DNA of 64,000 nt from Aequorivita sinensis. GTDB taxonomy: Bacteria > Bacteroidota > Bacteroidia > Flavobacteriales > Flavobacteriaceae. Below, in pieces: positions 36,074 through 45,714 of the stretch. Both the position numbers and the translations under genes were made by a program. Under the pieces are notes generated by a model. The model had not been told where the DNA came from, did not search any database, and saw only the letters and a program-made list of their open reading frames with translations. Location: positions 95,143-159,142 of the forward strand of contig NZ_VDMC01000005.1 of the NCBI RefSeq assembly GCF_006346335.1, in the 5' to 3' direction. Position 1 is the first letter of the stretch. The number at the start of each line of letters is the position of its first letter.

Positions 36074-37732
36074 TTAGTTTAATTTCCGAAGATATTTTTT
36101 AATTGCCTGTCTATCGGTAACTGTTGTTATTTCTTTGGTCAACGCTTTTTCAAAAGCAAGTTTTGCGGCGGCGTCATATTTTTTTCCAAAGTAATACTTT
36201 CCTATTAAATAATAGGCTTTCCAATACTCTGGGTTTTTTTGTTGTAAAGCTAAAATTGTTTCCTGGGAAAGTGTATCTTTTTTCGAAATAGCTTTTTCAA
36301 CTTTCCGCTCCAAAACTCGGTATTCTTGGTAGTCTTTAAATTCTTTTGAATGTATAAACTTATCTTCAGGAATATTCCCATTCCCGTTTGAAACGGAAGT
36401 AATTGCTGGATTGTCTTCCCTATTCATAAAAATCTCGTTTAAATCGTATTCCACAAATTCACCCAATTGATAGGGATTTGAAGAAACCCATACTTTTTTA
36501 CTTTCAGGTTTAAAAACAATTCCATGATGGGCCAAAAGTTGGTTTAAGGCTTTTTCATTTCCAAAACCTATTTCTTTGTTACCTAACCCCTTTTTATTTC
36601 GAAGAATGGAAACCGCATCTTTAACATCAATTTTTTCTTTTTCTGAAATCAGTTCTAGCATTCTTTCAAAACGATACATAGAATGACTCTCTTCTATCCA
36701 TTTTATATTGCGTTCGTCATTTTGATATTCTTCACTTTGAAAGTGATTACTACATATAAGTTTATTGGTGTTTTCTACTTCATAAATACCAAAATTATCC
36801 GGTGAAACTTCAATAACAATTGCTTTTTTATCCTTAGCACTGCCAATAAAAATAGCTTCAGATACAAATACTTCACGCTTTTTTGCAATAGCAATTGCCT
36901 CATCTATAGTAGATGCATATTGAAGAATTTCGCGTGTTACTATAGATATTGGTGTTTTAGCAACTAATGGAATTTTAGATTTTCCGGCATTTATAGTAAC
37001 CGTTAAACCTTGCTCGTTCATTCCAGAAACTACGCCTATCATTCCGCCCCAAGTTACCGACATAAAATTGTGTCCTTTTGAAGGGTTTACAAAAGAGATT
37101 ATTTTCTCCTTCGCAAAGTCATCTCCAGCATAAAAATCAAAATTTCTTCCAATTAGCAGGTCATTATCGACTGTTTTATCTCCCCAAACAGCGAAAGATG
37201 AACAACCAACCAGCATTAAATCTTGCATTGCATGGCCTATATCGTGAGCGCCGTGCAAGTATAGAATTCGCAAATAAGGCTCGCCAATTTCACTGAAATT
37301 TGATGATGAATATTGTGAAAGACCATAAATTTCGGCTTTATATTCCTCAGGGATATGTTGATACATTTGGCGATTGTACCAAGCCAAAAACTTACGAAGT
37401 AAGAATTGTTGAAACTTTGAAGGGATTATATCTTCCACCATATTGAAGATATAGGCCTCCTGACTTTGAAGTTGTTTCTGCGTAAGGCTTCCAGTTATTT
37501 CCCCAATTTGTAAGGGATTTCCTTCTACATATAACTCCCACAGACCTTGTATGTTTTTTAAGAAGAAGTTATTTCCAGCTATAAAAGTAGAATCGTTGAT
37601 TTTAATTTTTTCAGGAATTGAAGAATTGTAGCCACTAACATCAGGTCTATTATTAATAGATTTTGACACTCCACACGAATTCAAAAGAAATATTAACAAC
37701 GCAAATGCAAGTAACTTTCCTGAAATCTTCAT
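36074..37732 (-). CDS. C45-type autoproteolytic acyltransferase/hydrolase lipoprotein with TPR-like tail
   Basis: 552 residues. Lipoprotein signal with lipobox ending LLNSC (Cys20). The central part resembles the C45 peptidase/acyl-CoA:6-APA acyltransferase and choloylglycine hydrolase group of Ntn-hydrolases. The candidate nucleophile is the Cys in MLVGCSSFAVWG (about residue 180), followed by LLIGRNFDFYAGDD and TWGGMIGVVSGMNEQGL. Family members cleave themselves before this Cys. The last about 70 residues look like a TPR-type helical pair (YWKAYYLIGKYYFGKKYDAAAKLAFEKAL). As a surface or periplasmic lipoprotein inside a pigment cluster it might acylate or deacylate the product, but this is inference. 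Confidence 0.75.
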   Translation of the reverse strand: MKISGKLLAFALLIFLLNSCGVSKSINNRPDVSGYNSSIPEKIKINDSTFIAGNNFFLKNIQGLWELYVEGNPLQIGEITGSLTQKQLQSQEAYIFNMVEDIIPSKFQQFLLRKFLAWYNRQMYQHIPEEYKAEIYGLSQYSSSNFSEIGEPYLRILYLHGAHDIGHAMQDLMLVGCSSFAVWGDKTVDNDLLIGRNFDFYAGDDFAKEKIISFVNPSKGHNFMSVTWGGMIGVVSGMNEQGLTVTINAGKSKIPLVAKTPISIVTREILQYASTIDEAIAIAKKREVFVSEAIFIGSAKDKKAIVIEVSPDNFGIYEVENTNKLICSNHFQSEEYQNDERNIKWIEESHSMYRFERMLELISEKEKIDVKDAVSILRNKKGLGNKEIGFGNEKALNQLLAHHGIVFKPESKKVWVSSNPYQLGEFVEYDLNEIFMNREDNPAITSVSNGNGNIPEDKFIHSKEFKDYQEYRVLERKVEKAISKKDTLSQETILALQQKNPEYWKAYYLIGKYYFGKKYDAAAKLAFEKALTKEITTVTDRQAIKKYLRKLN

Positions 37733-37734
37733 CC

Positions 37735-38622
37735 TTATAAATTTTGATTATTCAGCTTGGCTACCCTATTATTTGTTTTCTTATAAGTACGATTTTCTTT
37801 ATAATCAATCCACTTCTGCCCAAATGATTTACGCATTATATTTTCGAAATGTCGCATAAAGAATACGTTGTAAAGCATATTTCCAAAACGCCCTAAATGC
37901 CGTGGAAAAGCCCGAAGTGTCATAGAAAAACCTCCATTTAGATATTTTATATAGTGCCAGTAGCCGCTTGGCATATAAAGCGCATCACCGTGTTCCATTG
38001 TCGCGTGAATTCCTTCAACATATTTTAACGCAGGATACTTTTCAAAATCGGGATTATCTAAATCGATGGTTTCTAAATTATGTACTGCAAATGGAATTTT
38101 ATATAAATACTTAGTTTGCTCGGGAGAGAAAAGCAAAACACTCTTAGTCCCCTGAAAATGGAAATGCACTAAATCTGCTAAGTCCATGTCGTAATGTGGT
38201 AACACCTTAGACCCTTCACCTCCAAAGAATAGTACCGGAAGACGTTTAAAAAACTTTAAACCAATATTTGGGTATTCAAAATCTTTTAGAAGTTCTGGCA
38301 ACTTCACCTTAAGATCGTAGAAGAAAATTCGTAAATCGGTAGGTTTGGATTTTATAAGATCGATATAGTCAGACATTTTCATTTCAGTAGCAGGCTCGGC
38401 CGAGTTCTGCTTCCCTTTTGTAGGCTCATTATTATAAAGCGGAACCACTTGATCTCCAGCGTGTTTTTGAATATAGTCCAAGTTCCACATTTTAAATGCC
38501 TTCCAATCTTTTGTGAGTCCTTCAATTAAAACAGGCTTTTGAGGTTTGTAATATTTCTCAATAAACTCTTCCTTAGAAATATTCCGAACCCTTTCAATAG
38601 GTTTTGATTTGATTTGTGACAT
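37735..38622 (-). CDS. JmjC/cupin-8-like Fe(II)/2-oxoglutarate dioxygenase-like protein
   Basis: 295 residues. The double-stranded beta-helix core has the metal triad H143, D145 (PHYDMD) and H223 (GYWHYIK), and the N-terminal FIEKYYKPQKPVLIEGL typical of cupin-like JmjC proteins. Such enzymes hydroxylate proteins or small molecules using 2-oxoglutarate; the substrate here is unknown. It starts 11 bases after the FAD-oxidoreductase and ends two bases before the C45 gene. It could hydroxylate the polyene or aryl ring (inference). Confidence 0.82.
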   Translation of the reverse strand: MSQIKSKPIERVRNISKEEFIEKYYKPQKPVLIEGLTKDWKAFKMWNLDYIQKHAGDQVVPLYNNEPTKGKQNSAEPATEMKMSDYIDLIKSKPTDLRIFFYDLKVKLPELLKDFEYPNIGLKFFKRLPVLFFGGEGSKVLPHYDMDLADLVHFHFQGTKSVLLFSPEQTKYLYKIPFAVHNLETIDLDNPDFEKYPALKYVEGIHATMEHGDALYMPSGYWHYIKYLNGGFSMTLRAFPRHLGRFGNMLYNVFFMRHFENIMRKSFGQKWIDYKENRTYKKTNNRVAKLNNQNL

Positions 38623-38633
38623 CTCTAAACTCT

Positions 38634-40172
38634 TTAAGTTATCCTTTCCGTATTTGAAGCTTCTAAAATTTTATTTAAAAGGTATTCCCCTCCTAATATT
38701 TCCGAACAAGTTACTACTCCACTAATTGTAACGCCCAAAATCCCGTGCATATTTAAACTTTGCCCAGTAAAATAAAGATTGTTGATTTTAGTTCGTGGAG
38801 ACACGAAAGATTTTAATGGACTATTAGCGTCTTTAACAAAGCCATACATCGATCCTTTACTACACCCTATATAATCACGGTAAGATAAAGGGGTTGAAGC
38901 GTAAACTGCTTCTATACAATCTCGTATGTTGGGGAATTTTTTCTCTAACTCCTGAATAACTACCTCAGCCTTTTGTTCCTTAAACTCTTCATAGGTTTGC
39001 CCTCTCTCATTTTTATCAGCGGCTGTGTTGAAAGTATTTATCCAAGGTTCCATTTCTTCAAAATGCATATAAGTCATAACCGTTAAGTTATCCCCATACT
39101 CATCTTCATCCTTCTTAATTCCCATAGAAACCATATACACTTCAGGCCAACTTTCTTCAGTATACTTATGTGCATCCCAAATAGCGTTATAGTCTTTAAA
39201 ATGATAGTAATTATGGTTTAAGTATTTAAAACTATTGGGTTTCAATACTAAATAAAGACTAAAAGCAGCAATTGTACTTTCAATATTTTCAATACGTTTG
39301 GTATAGGATTTTCTAAAATGATTTTTACCAATCATCTGCAGGGTCATCTTAGGGTCTATATTAGAAATAAATATATCGCCTTTTATTGCCTTCCCATTTG
39401 CAAGTTCGACTGCTGACACCTGTCCATCCTCTGTAACAAACTTTGTTACTTCGTGGCGTTTATATGCCTTTCCTCCATTTTCACGTAGCCTAGCAAGCAG
39501 TGCCTTGGTTATTTGACTTCCACCATTTATACAACGATACGAGCTTTCTATATAAGAGTTTACTGACAATGCGTGCATATACAAAGGAGTGCGTTCCCCC
39601 TCACCAGCATATAGCAAATTACTTCCTCCTAATACAGCTCGAAGTTTTTTATTATCTGTAATAGAATCTATAAAGTCTTTTATTTTCACTTCAAAAAGTG
39701 AAGTGTTTTCATAATATGGTTTTCCAAGTTTAAGTCTGTAAAGCGGAAAGAAATCGCAAGTTTCCTTCATTTTATTGCAATAAGCATCTATTGCCTTTTC
39801 TTCTTCAGGAAATTCCTCAAGGAGCGTTTTTTTAAATCTTTCGTAACCTTGTGCGTATTTGTACTCCTTTGGGTCATTGTCAAAAGTGATTCTATCAAAA
39901 CCATCTTCGTCCATTTTCTTTAGTGTAATATCGTCAAGAATACCTAAATACTTAAAGTACCTATTCAAATTTTGTCCTTCCGAAAGTCCTCCTATATAAT
40001 GAACCCCTGTATCAAAAATGGTTTTATTACGTGAAAAGGTTTGTAGATTCCCACCAAATTGTTGGTTCTTTTCGAGCACACAAACACTATACCCTTCTTT
40101 GGCTAGTATAATTGCCGATACCAGCCCTCCTAGGCCGCTACCAATAATTACTACATCGTATTTCTCAGTCAT
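38634..40172 (-). CDS. FAD-dependent phytoene-desaturase-like oxidoreductase
   Basis: 512 residues. The FAD-binding Rossmann motif DVVIIGSGLGGLVSAIILAKEGY is at the N-terminus, followed by VCVLEKNQQFGGNLQTF. The C-terminal FAD segment is NNLYFTGQSLNMHGILGVTISG. This is the architecture of CrtI/retinol-saturase-like enzymes. In flexirubin clusters such an enzyme probably acts on the polyene chain, introducing or isomerising double bonds (inference). It overlaps the upstream MMPL fusion by four bases (ATGA), so translation is coupled. Confidence 0.85.
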   Translation of the reverse strand: MTEKYDVVIIGSGLGGLVSAIILAKEGYSVCVLEKNQQFGGNLQTFSRNKTIFDTGVHYIGGLSEGQNLNRYFKYLGILDDITLKKMDEDGFDRITFDNDPKEYKYAQGYERFKKTLLEEFPEEEKAIDAYCNKMKETCDFFPLYRLKLGKPYYENTSLFEVKIKDFIDSITDNKKLRAVLGGSNLLYAGEGERTPLYMHALSVNSYIESSYRCINGGSQITKALLARLRENGGKAYKRHEVTKFVTEDGQVSAVELANGKAIKGDIFISNIDPKMTLQMIGKNHFRKSYTKRIENIESTIAAFSLYLVLKPNSFKYLNHNYYHFKDYNAIWDAHKYTEESWPEVYMVSMGIKKDEDEYGDNLTVMTYMHFEEMEPWINTFNTAADKNERGQTYEEFKEQKAEVVIQELEKKFPNIRDCIEAVYASTPLSYRDYIGCSKGSMYGFVKDANSPLKSFVSPRTKINNLYFTGQSLNMHGILGVTISGVVTCSEILGGEYLLNKILEASNTERIT

Positions 40173-43100
40173 TCTGCTGTGGTTCTCGATAGATTAAAAA
40201 TACTAATATTCGTGTTTTGATATACTCTTTGATAGTCTAATGTAACAATATTTTCCTTCTCAACAAGGGATACATCTTTCAGAAAGACAATGGTTTTCAC
40301 AGAAATTTGCGGTAAAATGTCTATTACTTCAGCAAGGTGTTTTTCTGAAGAAATTACTAGCACTTCAACATCTGCGTTCAATACGGCTGAGATAGAAGAT
40401 TTAAAATAGACCTTACTGTATTTATTAGTTATATAACTATTTTGAAGTATTGCTCTCATATCTAAATCTTCAATGTAGCTGAAAATTTTTCTATCTGGCC
40501 CATCGAGATTTAAAAGAAAGTCGAGTTGCCCATGATCATCTGAAATATGTGCAATATTCCCACGCTTTTCAATGTTTCTTAGGGTTTCGAAATACGGCGC
40601 AGCATTTTCTTTTAAATCCTTCTTTACAGCCTTACAAATTGAATCTCCCTTGTATCGGTATTCTTCTAAAACAATATTGTGAAAATATTTTACACCTTCA
40701 ATTTCGTTTCTAATTTTTAAAAACTCATCTCTAAAATACGCGCCTATTTGTTTTGCTTGTTGCCTATGAGTTTCTCCATAAGAAGTGTCTTCGGCTTTTA
40801 TACGCGGTAAAATCTTTACAGTAATGCTACCATCTTTAATAATAAAGCTTCCCTTAGGATTTACTTCGCTATTTCCGTGAATTAGTACCGGTAGAATATC
40901 CAAATTGAATTGGTTTGCCAAATAAAAAGCACCTTTGTGAAAACGCTTAATTTTATTGGAGTCACTTCTAGTGCCTTCTGGAAAAGCCATCAACGAATAT
41001 CCTTCCTCAATTTTCTTTTTTAAGGGCTCTAAGCTATTTTCAATTCCACTTGATACAGGGTAGAAATCTGCTTTTTGCACTGCTTTCCCAAATATTGGAG
41101 AATTATAAACCCAATCGTTTACCAAGAAACAGATTTTTGGATTCAACATCCCCACCGCCAAAATATCTAGAAAGGAAGTGTGATTGGCTATAATTACCGC
41201 AGGTTTTGAAAAATCCTCACCCGATTCATTGATTATAGTTTTCTTCACAAAGGGATTGGTGTATAATACCGATTTAAAGAATTTCGATATTATCTTATGA
41301 AACCATCCCATAGATGTTTTCTTACTGATTGGTAAGATTGGCATTAAGGTTACACTGTAGATTGAAAGCAATATTCCTCCTAATCCGAAATAACTAAACG
41401 ACAGTATAGAATGCACAAACATCCTAGGAGTTATAGGGCGTTTTTTTGAGCTGCCTATAAAAAGTTTAAACAATAACGGTTGCACTGTGAAAGCTGTAAA
41501 CATTGCCGAAAAAATTCCAATGATCGAGACTATAGATATTGAATACAATGCCGGATGTTTAGCAAAAATTAGAACTCCAACTCCAAGAATCGTGGTTAAA
41601 ACCGACAGAATTATTGATGTTCTATTGGTTACCATTACTTTTTCACCCGTGGCAAGCTCTTTCATTAAGCCTTTAGTCATAAAAATGCTATAATCGATTC
41701 CCAATCCAAAAATGAAAGTGGAGATTATAATATTGAAAATATTGAATTGAATATTGAGCAATCCCATTACCCCTAAGGTTAGAAACCAGGTTAGGAAAAT
41801 TGGGGTTGCAGTAACCAAAGTGAGAGAGAAACTTCGGAAGAATAAAAACAGTATTAATAAAACCGCCAGCAAGCAATACCCAATCAGGCTGTTGAAATCG
41901 TTTTTAAGATTTCCTAAGAAGGTTTCATTCATTTCCTGCCTATCAATAACATAGGTATTCGGGATTTTCTTAAACCTATCTTTTATGTCAGAAACATCTA
42001 CATCCTCTAGTTTAACTAGGGTTGTAATTGTTGTAAATCCAGCTTCTGTAGTGATATAATCCTCTAGAATAATCGATGGAATTTGCTGATAATCCTCAGG
42101 CTTTAAAGTGTTGAAGTCTTTATTCAGAAAATTGTAAAACTTACTAAAAGTTGAAGGTTTAAAACCAAGTTCTTCCCCACTATTAATAAGATTGTTTGCC
42201 GTACTATCCTTTCGAGATTCACTCCAAAACTGTTGCCAAACAGATATTTTATTTCTTTGGTCACGTTGTGAATGTACTAAAGCTCCAATAGAACTAAAAC
42301 TGCTTATTTTATCATTTTCTTTAAGTAATTCTAAAGTTGCGTGAATTGAATCGTTTAGCTGAAGCGTACTTTCTACAGATTTCCCATAAGTCGCTAAGTA
42401 GACCGATTTTGAGGAAATATCTGTCAACTCATCCAAATGCTGCATTGCAGCTTTCAACGCTTCAGGCTCATAATTTAATTTTGAAATATCTTTATCAAAT
42501 TCAACCTTATTGAAGGTGAACAGACTTACCGCTAAAACCGCTCCTAGACCTATTAACAACCATTTATTTCTATGGTAGTAATAATCGGCGATTTTATCCA
42601 GCACATTAACTTGCTGCTTTTGCGAAAGTGGATTTTTGTAAACTAATGGAATAAATAAAAGTGCAAAAACCGAAGCACCTAAAACACTTACTGCAGCAAA
42701 CATCCCTAAATCCTGTAAGGCTTGAGAATCTAAAAACAACAAGCATAAAAATGCTAACGCCGTTGTTAAACTGCTCATCAATATTGGTTCTGCTACATCT
42801 TTATATAAACTTTCTACCGTTTCGTTATTGCGGATATGGGTGAGTATATGAAGTGAATAATCCAATGTCACCCCCAGCAAAACTGAACCTATCCCTAGTG
42901 AAATTGCAGAGATATTGTCTCGAACTAAATACAATAGTGCAACTGCTAAAAGTCCACCGAAAAGCGTTGGTACAAATAAAATTATGGGAACATATATCTT
43001 TCGGTAAAAGAATATAAAAACTAGAACCAATAACGAAAAGGCGATACCTACGGTAAACTGTATATCACTTTTAATTTGCTGGGCATTGGCAACTGCAATT

Positions 43101-43867
43101 AACGCAGCTCCAAAATATTCACTTTTTACTTTTCCTGAATATTTAAGATCTAAAGATTTTTGTAGCGCATATAGTTTTTCGGCAAACTTGCTGTTTTCAG
43201 AAGTCTCACTACTTGCATATTGCGGAGTGATAAAAAGAAGAAGATTTTCTTCATCCTTACTTACTAAAAACCCGTCTTTCAATACAAATTCGTCTGTGAC
43301 TCCAAGCTGTCTAAGCTTTTTTAAGGCGATTAGTGAAAGCCCTAAAGGGTCTTTTAGAATAATATCTTTCGTTACTATTCCAGAAGGGGAGATAAGTGTT
43401 TTGTAATTCGCTGCTGTTATAGCCGAAACACTGTCTTTTTCAAGTTTATTGGCAATGGTTTTATAATCATCTTTATCAAGAAATAAAGGCAAATTTTCGT
43501 ACACAAAATTCATAGTACGAAGTAAATCGTCATCGTTTACTTTCCCTCTAATATTTTTGATGTATTGAGATGAGTGAGTTTGTAAGCTATCGATAAATTC
43601 TGAAGCGTAATCGGTAAGTTCTTCAACGGCTACATCTTCATTTTTCTTAAGGGTTACAATAATTTTATCAGTAAAATTTACTGATTTTAATACTTTCTGA
43701 AGGTTTTTAGACTCTCCTTCTACAGGTATTAATTTAGAAATATCTTCTTCAAATTGAATTTTGGTAACAAGGAACACCAAACCTGAGAGCAACAATAAAA
43801 AAATAATTGCGCTTCGGGATTTATTATTTTGAAGAAATTGATATGCCTTAAAAAACCATTTACCCAT
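40169..43867 (-). CDS. MMPL-family exporter fused to lysophospholipid acyltransferase and methyltransferase-like domain
   Basis: About 1232 residues from the ATG at 43867, which overlaps the glycosyltransferase stop by eight bases; an ATG 24 bases earlier is also possible. The first about 800 residues form an RND/MMPL transporter: two repeats, each with a large periplasmic loop and six helices (for example ISLGIGSVLLGVTLDYSLHI and FGLGIDYSIFMTKGL). Around residue 890 begins a PlsC-like acyltransferase with NHTSFLD and FPEGTRS. The last about 190 residues resemble a class I methyltransferase fold but show no clear SAM-binding glycine motif. It likely moves and/or acylates polyene lipids at the inner membrane (inference). 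Confidence 0.88.
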   Translation of the reverse strand: MGKWFFKAYQFLQNNKSRSAIIFLLLLSGLVFLVTKIQFEEDISKLIPVEGESKNLQKVLKSVNFTDKIIVTLKKNEDVAVEELTDYASEFIDSLQTHSSQYIKNIRGKVNDDDLLRTMNFVYENLPLFLDKDDYKTIANKLEKDSVSAITAANYKTLISPSGIVTKDIILKDPLGLSLIALKKLRQLGVTDEFVLKDGFLVSKDEENLLLFITPQYASSETSENSKFAEKLYALQKSLDLKYSGKVKSEYFGAALIAVANAQQIKSDIQFTVGIAFSLLVLVFIFFYRKIYVPIILFVPTLFGGLLAVALLYLVRDNISAISLGIGSVLLGVTLDYSLHILTHIRNNETVESLYKDVAEPILMSSLTTALAFLCLLFLDSQALQDLGMFAAVSVLGASVFALLFIPLVYKNPLSQKQQVNVLDKIADYYYHRNKWLLIGLGAVLAVSLFTFNKVEFDKDISKLNYEPEALKAAMQHLDELTDISSKSVYLATYGKSVESTLQLNDSIHATLELLKENDKISSFSSIGALVHSQRDQRNKISVWQQFWSESRKDSTANNLINSGEELGFKPSTFSKFYNFLNKDFNTLKPEDYQQIPSIILEDYITTEAGFTTITTLVKLEDVDVSDIKDRFKKIPNTYVIDRQEMNETFLGNLKNDFNSLIGYCLLAVLLILFLFFRSFSLTLVTATPIFLTWFLTLGVMGLLNIQFNIFNIIISTFIFGLGIDYSIFMTKGLMKELATGEKVMVTNRTSIILSVLTTILGVGVLIFAKHPALYSISIVSIIGIFSAMFTAFTVQPLLFKLFIGSSKKRPITPRMFVHSILSFSYFGLGGILLSIYSVTLMPILPISKKTSMGWFHKIISKFFKSVLYTNPFVKKTIINESGEDFSKPAVIIANHTSFLDILAVGMLNPKICFLVNDWVYNSPIFGKAVQKADFYPVSSGIENSLEPLKKKIEEGYSLMAFPEGTRSDSNKIKRFHKGAFYLANQFNLDILPVLIHGNSEVNPKGSFIIKDGSITVKILPRIKAEDTSYGETHRQQAKQIGAYFRDEFLKIRNEIEGVKYFHNIVLEEYRYKGDSICKAVKKDLKENAAPYFETLRNIEKRGNIAHISDDHGQLDFLLNLDGPDRKIFSYIEDLDMRAILQNSYITNKYSKVYFKSSISAVLNADVEVLVISSEKHLAEVIDILPQISVKTIVFLKDVSLVEKENIVTLDYQRVYQNTNISIFNLSRTTAE

Positions 43868-45053
43868 TCTTAAAAATCTTTTTACGCTCAAACAACGTTA
43901 AGACTAAGTATCCTGCAAGTCCGCAGAAAATTGCTGCAGAAATTGAAAGAGCCAAACTGCCAACAATATAAGATTTTAAATATTTCACTAGCTCTAAACT
44001 GGGATCTATTTCATTAAATGAAAGGACAAAGTTTTCACCTAAAAGCCAACTCCCAAGTTTTAAACTGAAATAAAGAATAAAAGGAATAAATGGAGGCAAG
44101 CTTACATTAGAAAAAGCAAATGCAATCACCTTATTTAGCTTCAATAGAATGGCCAAAAATATAACCGATACAGTATGAAAACCCCAAATTGGAGACAAGC
44201 CTATAAACACTCCTAAAGCGATTGAAAAAGCTTTCTTTTCGGCAGAATCATCGCTTTGAAGTAGGTCTTCCATCAAGAACCTTTTAAGTCCTTTTTTTTT
44301 TAGTTTCCTAAAGAGATCTCGTGGTTTAATATATAGGAAGGTAACAAGTACAAGCCAAGTGTTTAAGATACTAATTCGTGTAAAATCTTTAAACGGACGA
44401 AAATGTGATACTCTATTTTCCAACTCATAGTGAATTTGAATTGGAATGTTCTTCACTTCTATCCCACTCCAGGCAGATTTGACTATGGCTTCAATTTCAA
44501 ATTCAAACTTATTGGTGTAAAAGCTTAAGCCTTTCATTGCGTAAAGCGGATATAACCTAAAGCCAGACTGGGTGTCTTTTAAGCGAATTCCCGTTTCTAC
44601 CCAAAACCAAAAATTTGAAAACTTGTTTCCAAAACTACTTTTCTTAGGTACTCCCGTTTGCCCCATATTTCGTGCGCCGATAAGGAGTAGCTTTTTATTT
44701 TCTGACTTTTCTAAAGCTTCTGTAAAAACTGGAATATCTTCTGGAAAATGTTGACCATCACTATCAATGGTAATGGCGTAATGGTAACCCAAACTTTCAG
44801 CGTGTGCAAAGCCTTGTCGCAGCGCATTCCCCTTTCCTTTATTTTGTGCAAGGTTAATTAACTCCAATTGCGGAAACTTTAGCAATATTTCTGAAGTTGA
44901 ATCTGTGGAACCATCATTCACCACAATTACATTTTCAGTGTAAACCAAAACACCTTCAATTACCTGTTGCAAGGTCTTGTGATTATTATAAGTAGGAATA
45001 ATCACGCAACACTTCAGGGAATTAAATTTATCTGAATGTAGTTTTTGGCTCAT
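43860..45053 (-). CDS. Family 2 glycosyltransferase with C-terminal DUF2062 membrane domain
   Basis: 397 residues. The GT-A domain (about 13-230) shows VVNDGSTDSTSE and the metal-binding ITIDSDGQH, with the acceptor part DTQSGFRLYP as in polyprenyl-phosphate mannosyl/glucosyl transferases. A DUF2062 domain follows (about 260-390), with membrane helices (SIALGVFIGLSPIWGFHTV, FSNVSLPPFIPFILYF). It may transfer sugar to a lipid carrier or to the pigment. It is the first gene after a 114-base gap holding a TATATTTG box, so it probably heads a sub-operon running down to the ligase. Confidence 0.85.
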   Translation of the reverse strand: MSQKLHSDKFNSLKCCVIIPTYNNHKTLQQVIEGVLVYTENVIVVNDGSTDSTSEILLKFPQLELINLAQNKGKGNALRQGFAHAESLGYHYAITIDSDGQHFPEDIPVFTEALEKSENKKLLLIGARNMGQTGVPKKSSFGNKFSNFWFWVETGIRLKDTQSGFRLYPLYAMKGLSFYTNKFEFEIEAIVKSAWSGIEVKNIPIQIHYELENRVSHFRPFKDFTRISILNTWLVLVTFLYIKPRDLFRKLKKKGLKRFLMEDLLQSDDSAEKKAFSIALGVFIGLSPIWGFHTVSVIFLAILLKLNKVIAFAFSNVSLPPFIPFILYFSLKLGSWLLGENFVLSFNEIDPSLELVKYLKSYIVGSLALSISAAIFCGLAGYLVLTLFERKKIFKNG

Positions 45054-45125
45054 TATGAAGTTTTATTCTTAGTGTCCTCTGTGTCTTTGCGGTGTGTAAC
45101 TACCACTGAGGAATAGAGCACGCAA

Positions 45126-45133
45126 CAAATATA
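45126..45133 (-). promoter_or_regulatory. -7 box (TATATTTG), probable internal promoter of the pigment cluster
   Basis: Minus-strand TATATTTG, a full match to TAnnTTTG, in the 114-base gap before the glycosyltransferase; leader about 69 bases. No good -33 TTG. Confidence 0.45.
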
Positions 45134-45167
45134 AGTTATTGCAGTTGAAGTAATGGTTTTGCTTAGT

Positions 45168-45659
45168 TTAATTCAACCCTAACTTTTCAGTTTCATTAAA
45201 ACTATTAGAGTTTAAAACAAAATCTTTTACAATGGTTTTTAAAGTCTTAGAAGGTATAGTTCCGAAATTCTTTAAAATAAAATTTTTATCATCCTCAATA
45301 TTTTTGTGATACCCTAAGAATTTTGGCGAATTTTCTTGAACTGATAAACGGATGTATCTAATTTCGGTATTCTGCGAATCTAACTCTATAGCAGATTCAA
45401 GTAAAGAAACGCCTTCTTTAAAAAAATCTTTCTTATCGCGTTTATTTTTTGAAAACTTGGCTTTCAACGTCAATATTGCTCCTTTGTAGGCATGCAATAC
45501 AGGCTTGGTCGATGTATTTATTTTTAAAAGTTCGCCATACAGTTTCTCGGTTACTTCGGTGCTCTCAACTGCTTTTGGGTATTGAGTACGAATTTCTCCT
45601 AAATCTTGGGCGTTTCCAATAAAGGAAATGAAAAAGAATAAAATAAATATGTTTTTCAT
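45168..45659 (-). CDS. Exported helical protein of unknown function in the flexirubin cluster
   Basis: 163 residues. Signal peptide MKNIFILFFFISFIGNAQ, then a purely helical-looking chain with TPR-like spacing (HAYKGAILTLKAKFSK, FFKEGVSLLESAIELDSQNTEIR). I do not recognise a named family. It lies between a hotdog gene and the glycosyltransferase, in the same direction, with small gaps on both sides. A periplasmic scaffold or partner of the LolA/LolB-like proteins is possible but unsupported. Confidence 0.65.
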   Translation of the reverse strand: MKNIFILFFFISFIGNAQDLGEIRTQYPKAVESTEVTEKLYGELLKINTSTKPVLHAYKGAILTLKAKFSKNKRDKKDFFKEGVSLLESAIELDSQNTEIRYIRLSVQENSPKFLGYHKNIEDDKNFILKNFGTIPSKTLKTIVKDFVLNSNSFNETEKLGLN

Positions 45660-45680
45660 AATTGTAAATTCTAATTCTAA

Positions 45681-45696
45681 AAGGTTTTAAAACCTT
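45681..45696. repeat. 16-bp perfect palindrome in intergenic gap
   Basis: AAGGTTTTAAAACCTT between the exported helical protein and the hotdog gene. It could be an operator, a weak hairpin, or part of a dispersed intergenic element. There is no T-run on either side. Confidence 0.5.
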
Positions 45697-45714
45697 GTTA
45701 GGCTTAAACAAAAA

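Noticed and set aside
45060..45110. Direct-repeat-like text (GTGTCCTCTGTGTCTTTGCG) as a CRISPR or satellite
   Set aside because: No repeated unit with spacers; only loose TGTG similarity.
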